DNA of 64,000 nt from Phragmites australis. Taxonomy: Eukaryota; Streptophyta; Magnoliopsida; Poales; Poaceae. A model generated the notes under the pieces. That model did not search any database. It was not told the origin of the DNA and was given only the letters and a program-made list of their open reading frames with translations. Each line of letters opens with the position of its first letter. Position 1 is the first letter of the stretch. The position numbers were made by a program, and so were the translations under genes. This document shows, in pieces, positions 61,349 to 64,000 of the stretch. The stretch is from assembly GCF_958298935.1 (NCBI RefSeq), contig NC_084924.1, positions 3,968,001-4,032,000 of the forward strand, written 5' to 3'.

Positions 61349-64000
61349 CTATCAATGGCATCAGAGCCCACAACCAAACCCTAACCCTAACAGTTCATCT
61401 TCGACTAGAAGGGGGGGGGGGATCTCTCACCTCTTCTGGCCGTAGATCACCGCCGTGGGCGGCAGAGTACTCGCATCGCCGCTCGACGGCGTGCGGCACA
61501 GAGCCGAGCCCCGAGCGCCTCCTCCGCGGGCTCAAGGGGTCAGGCACCACCGTGAAGCCACTCGACGGCGGCGCGCTCACCCCTAGGGGAGCGTGCACGC
61601 CGGCGAGGAGCCTCGCGGCGGCACCGTCTCTCCTCTCCGGCGCCGGTCGCCTCGGTCGCCACCGTGTCGCCGCTCGGTCTCGCGAGAGAGAGGAGATCGA
61701 ATGGGTTAGGGTTAGGGCGAGGGGCGCGGCGACGTCGGGTTTTGTTCGGCCGAGATCGCCGCTGCGCCGTCCGATCCAAATGAATGGCTGAGATCGACGC
61801 GGGCGGGCGGGGGGGCGCGCTGACGGGCCGAATTGGCGACCCAGGCCCAGGTTGCGGCCTGGGCGCGCGTCGGCCGTCGCGGGCGCGTCCGCCGCGGGCC
61901 GCTAGCGGGCCAAATCTCCGGCTGGGCCCAACAGTAACGGGCCGAAAGTGAAATGGATGGGCTGTCAAGGCCGAAATGGCGTTTTCAACAGTATAAAAGT
62001 ATCTATACTGTTTAGCATTTTCCAGAAAGTATTTAAATTGAATTATTGGTGTGATTTTTATGCAAAAAAATTTATCCAACGATATTTTTGCCCAGAAAAT
62101 TATAAAGTCTAGAAATAATTCTGGAAAAATAGTATAAAGTATTTAAAATTGTTTTCCGCTGCGTATTTTCATTATTAAATTCAAACCAACGGGAGAATTT
62201 AATTCTGGAAATGAAAATGATGATTATTATTATAATTTTGTTATTATTCTGACCAACGTTGATTAATAGCAATATTATAATAATATTAATGTATAATCTC
62301 ATGTATTAATTCTATTTTGCCCAACGGTGATATAGAATTAGTGCAGGGAACAGTTGTATATTTTGATTTTAACCAACGTTGCAATCAAGGCATGCAATTA
62401 TGGTGTCATTTCATGTTCTCACATTATTTGAATTGTATTTTCAGGAGGGTACAACTTGATGGGTTGTATCAATGAGATTCCAACTCTGAAAGGTGACAAC
62501 TATTCAGAGTGGAAAAAGAAGATCGACCTAGCCTTCATCTTGGCTGAGGTTGATTGGGTAGTCACCACACCGTGTCCTACAGATCCTGTGGCACCGGTGA
62601 GGGAGACAAACGAGGCTGATGCCGCTTGGGCAACCAGAGATAGGGATTATCAATCCCAAAAGATGGCCTATGACCTTGAGCATAGGAAGTGGGTCACTGC
62701 CAACAAGAAATGTTTGGCAGTGATAAAGAACACGATTGAGCCTGCTATTATGGGTTCGATCTCAGAGTGTGACACTGTCACTGAGTACCTGAACAGAATA
62801 AAGAGTCAGTTTACTGGCTCTTCAAAGACTTATGCTACCCAGCTGATAAAGCAGCTGGTAACAGAAAGATACTCAGGTGGAGGCAGTGGCATAAGAGAGC
62901 ACATACTGAGGATGAGCAACTTGGCATCCAAGCTCAAACCAATGGATCTGGCTCTAAAGGATGAGTTCCTTATCCATTTGATTTTTGCTTCTTTGCCAAA
63001 AGAGTTTGATACATTTGTTGTGAACTACAACATACAGCCCGAGAAGTGGGATTTAGAGAAGCTCATTGCTATGTGTGTGCAAGAAGAGGAAAGGATAAAA
63101 GCTTCACATGGTGGTTTCATCAACTATGTGAAAGAGAATAACAAGAAAAAGAATTTCGATGCCAACTCTCCAAAGGGCAAGGGCAAAGGCCCCATGCAGC
63201 ATCAACAAAAGAAATTCACAGTGGAGAAAGATCAGTGTCTTCATTGCAAGAAGACGGGGCATTACAAGAAAGACTGTCCCGAATTCTTGAAAATGATAAT
63301 GGCAAAGAAAGGTGAGAACATTATTACGTTCATAAATGAAATCCTGTATGTGAGTTATTCGAAATCTACATGGTGGATTGACTCAGGAGCAACTGTTCAT
63401 GTTGCAAACTCATTACAGGGATTCCGTTCGACGAGGACTACGCAAAGAAGCGAAAGACACGTTAAAGTCGCAAATGGAGTCCAAGCAGATGTTGAAGCCA
63501 TTGGCGACCTTCCTCTGGAGCTTGCTGATGGATTCACATTAATTCTTAGAGATGTGCTTTATGTTCCCTCTTTACAGAGGAATTTGATTAGTGTTTCATG
63601 TTTGGACAATGATGGATATGATTGCCATTTTGGAAATGGCAAATGTAAGATAACATTCAATAATGCATGTGTTGGGATTGCTATCTTACAAAATGAGTTA
63701 TATTTGTTATCACTACGTGATGAAGTAAATGTTATATGTGATAGTGAAAACGTATCCTCGTCTGCGGATGTAAACAGAAAACGAAAGCGAACTCAAGATG
63801 CGTCGTCGAAATTATGGCACTGTCGTTTAGGCCATATTTCGAGGGGGAGAATAGAGAGACTAGTAAAGAATGATATTCTTCCTCCATTAGAGTTCGCAGA
63901 CTTAGAGCAATGCAGAGATTGCATAAAAGGAAAATATGTAAAGAAAATTAAGAAAAATGCCAAACGAAGCACAGGAATATTAGAAATAATCCACACAGAC
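61222..64000 (+). CDS. Ty1/copia gag-pol polyprotein, open at right window edge
   Basis: An uninterrupted frame runs from 62459 (MGCINEIPTLKGDNYSEW) to the window end (514 codons). Gag: EWKKKIDLAFILAEVDW to ASLPKEFDTFVVNY. Zinc knuckle: CLHCKKTGHYKKDCP (C-x2-C-x4-H-x4-C). Aspartic protease: WWIDSGATVHVANS, with LRDVLYVPSLQRNLISVS. The integrase GAG pre-domain is LWHCRLGHISRGRIERLVKN, with CRDCIKGK. An extra first exon is possible: ATG at 61222 (MAGSSNPTPTTGVS) with donor CAG|GTATGA at 61264/61265 and acceptor TTTTCAG ending at 62444. It reads through as VSG-GYNLMGCINE and matches the usual N-terminal form of this gag type. Integrase, reverse transcriptase and RNase H would follow outside the window. 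Confidence 0.88.
61363..62444 (+). other. Copia leader / predicted intron
   Basis: Region between the primer-binding site and gag. The first part (61400-61960) is GC-rich, with a poly-G run near 61412. The second is AT-rich, with five spaced CCAACG motifs (about 62077, 62188, 62254, 62320 and 62374). No supported gene on either strand; the minus-strand frame 62079-61540 looks compositional. Confidence 0.5.

Noticed and set aside
61540..62079. 179-residue minus-strand frame in the copia leader
   Set aside because: GC-rich leader composition, antisense to the element, Arg/Pro-rich without a domain.

Overview
The window is nuclear DNA of a grass (Poaceae). The evidence is: split genes with short phased exons and GT-AG introns; GC-rich 5' ends; a mix of L1-type LINE, Ty3/gypsy, Ty1/copia, CACTA-like and MITE elements; and plant-specific genes (glycolate oxidase, a CIN-type TCP factor with a miR319 site, root-type ferredoxin-NADP reductase). 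There is no operon, CRISPR or prokaryotic feature. From memory, and unverified, the rice relatives of glycolate oxidase 4, PEX13, TCP21 and root FNR lie close together near one end of rice chromosome 7, so this looks like the syntenic block of another grass.

Layout. 1-7.1 kb: a glycolate oxidase gene on the minus strand, open at the left edge. Every exon I could check is in phase, although a 3.3-kb LINE sits in intron 1. 8.4-12.3 kb: PEX13 (peroxisomal import docking), also minus. 13.6-24.3 kb: a decayed nest of LTR retrotransposons, in which a minus-strand gypsy gag is split by a 3.96-kb LTR-like block. 27.0-28.2 kb: a CIN-class TCP transcription factor (minus). 29.4-38 kb: a transposon-rich stretch with a CACTA-like element, a broken RPA-like (OB-fold) gene copy, MITEs and a LINE remnant. 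39.5-42.1 kb: an ALIS/CDC50 flippase subunit (minus), which shares a 373-bp divergent promoter with a C3HC zinc-finger NIPA-like gene (plus, 42.5-48.8 kb). This promoter carries a 19-bp tandem repeat centred on GGGCCC. 50.1-50.6 kb: an mTERF pseudogene. 51.6-52.3 kb: a likely C/D-box snoRNA locus with two related copies behind a telo-box promoter. 52.5-54.3 kb: an ACD11-like GLTP pseudogene that abuts a perfect hairpin and is followed by an 877-bp Mutator-type foldback element with a perfect 9-bp target duplication. 56.4-56.7 kb: a candidate three-exon gene for a 39-residue protein. 58.1-60.9 kb: root-type FNR, cut in its coding sequence by a Ty1/copia retrotransposon whose 5' LTR starts at 60868 and whose gag-pol frame is still open at the right edge.

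Glycolate oxidase and PEX13 both serve peroxisomes. The ALIS and C3HC genes share a promoter region. Three single-copy-type genes (mTERF, ACD11, root FNR) are broken within about 11 kb while their neighbours look intact. That pattern fits a genome with duplicate copies to spare, such as a polyploid, though that is inference. I found no unambiguous new multi-gene system. The most novel items are the duplicated snoRNA locus, the putative 39-residue spliced gene, the GGGCCC-array divergent promoter, the copia element whose gag start codon lies in the LTR behind a phased intron, and the exon-disrupted FNR.
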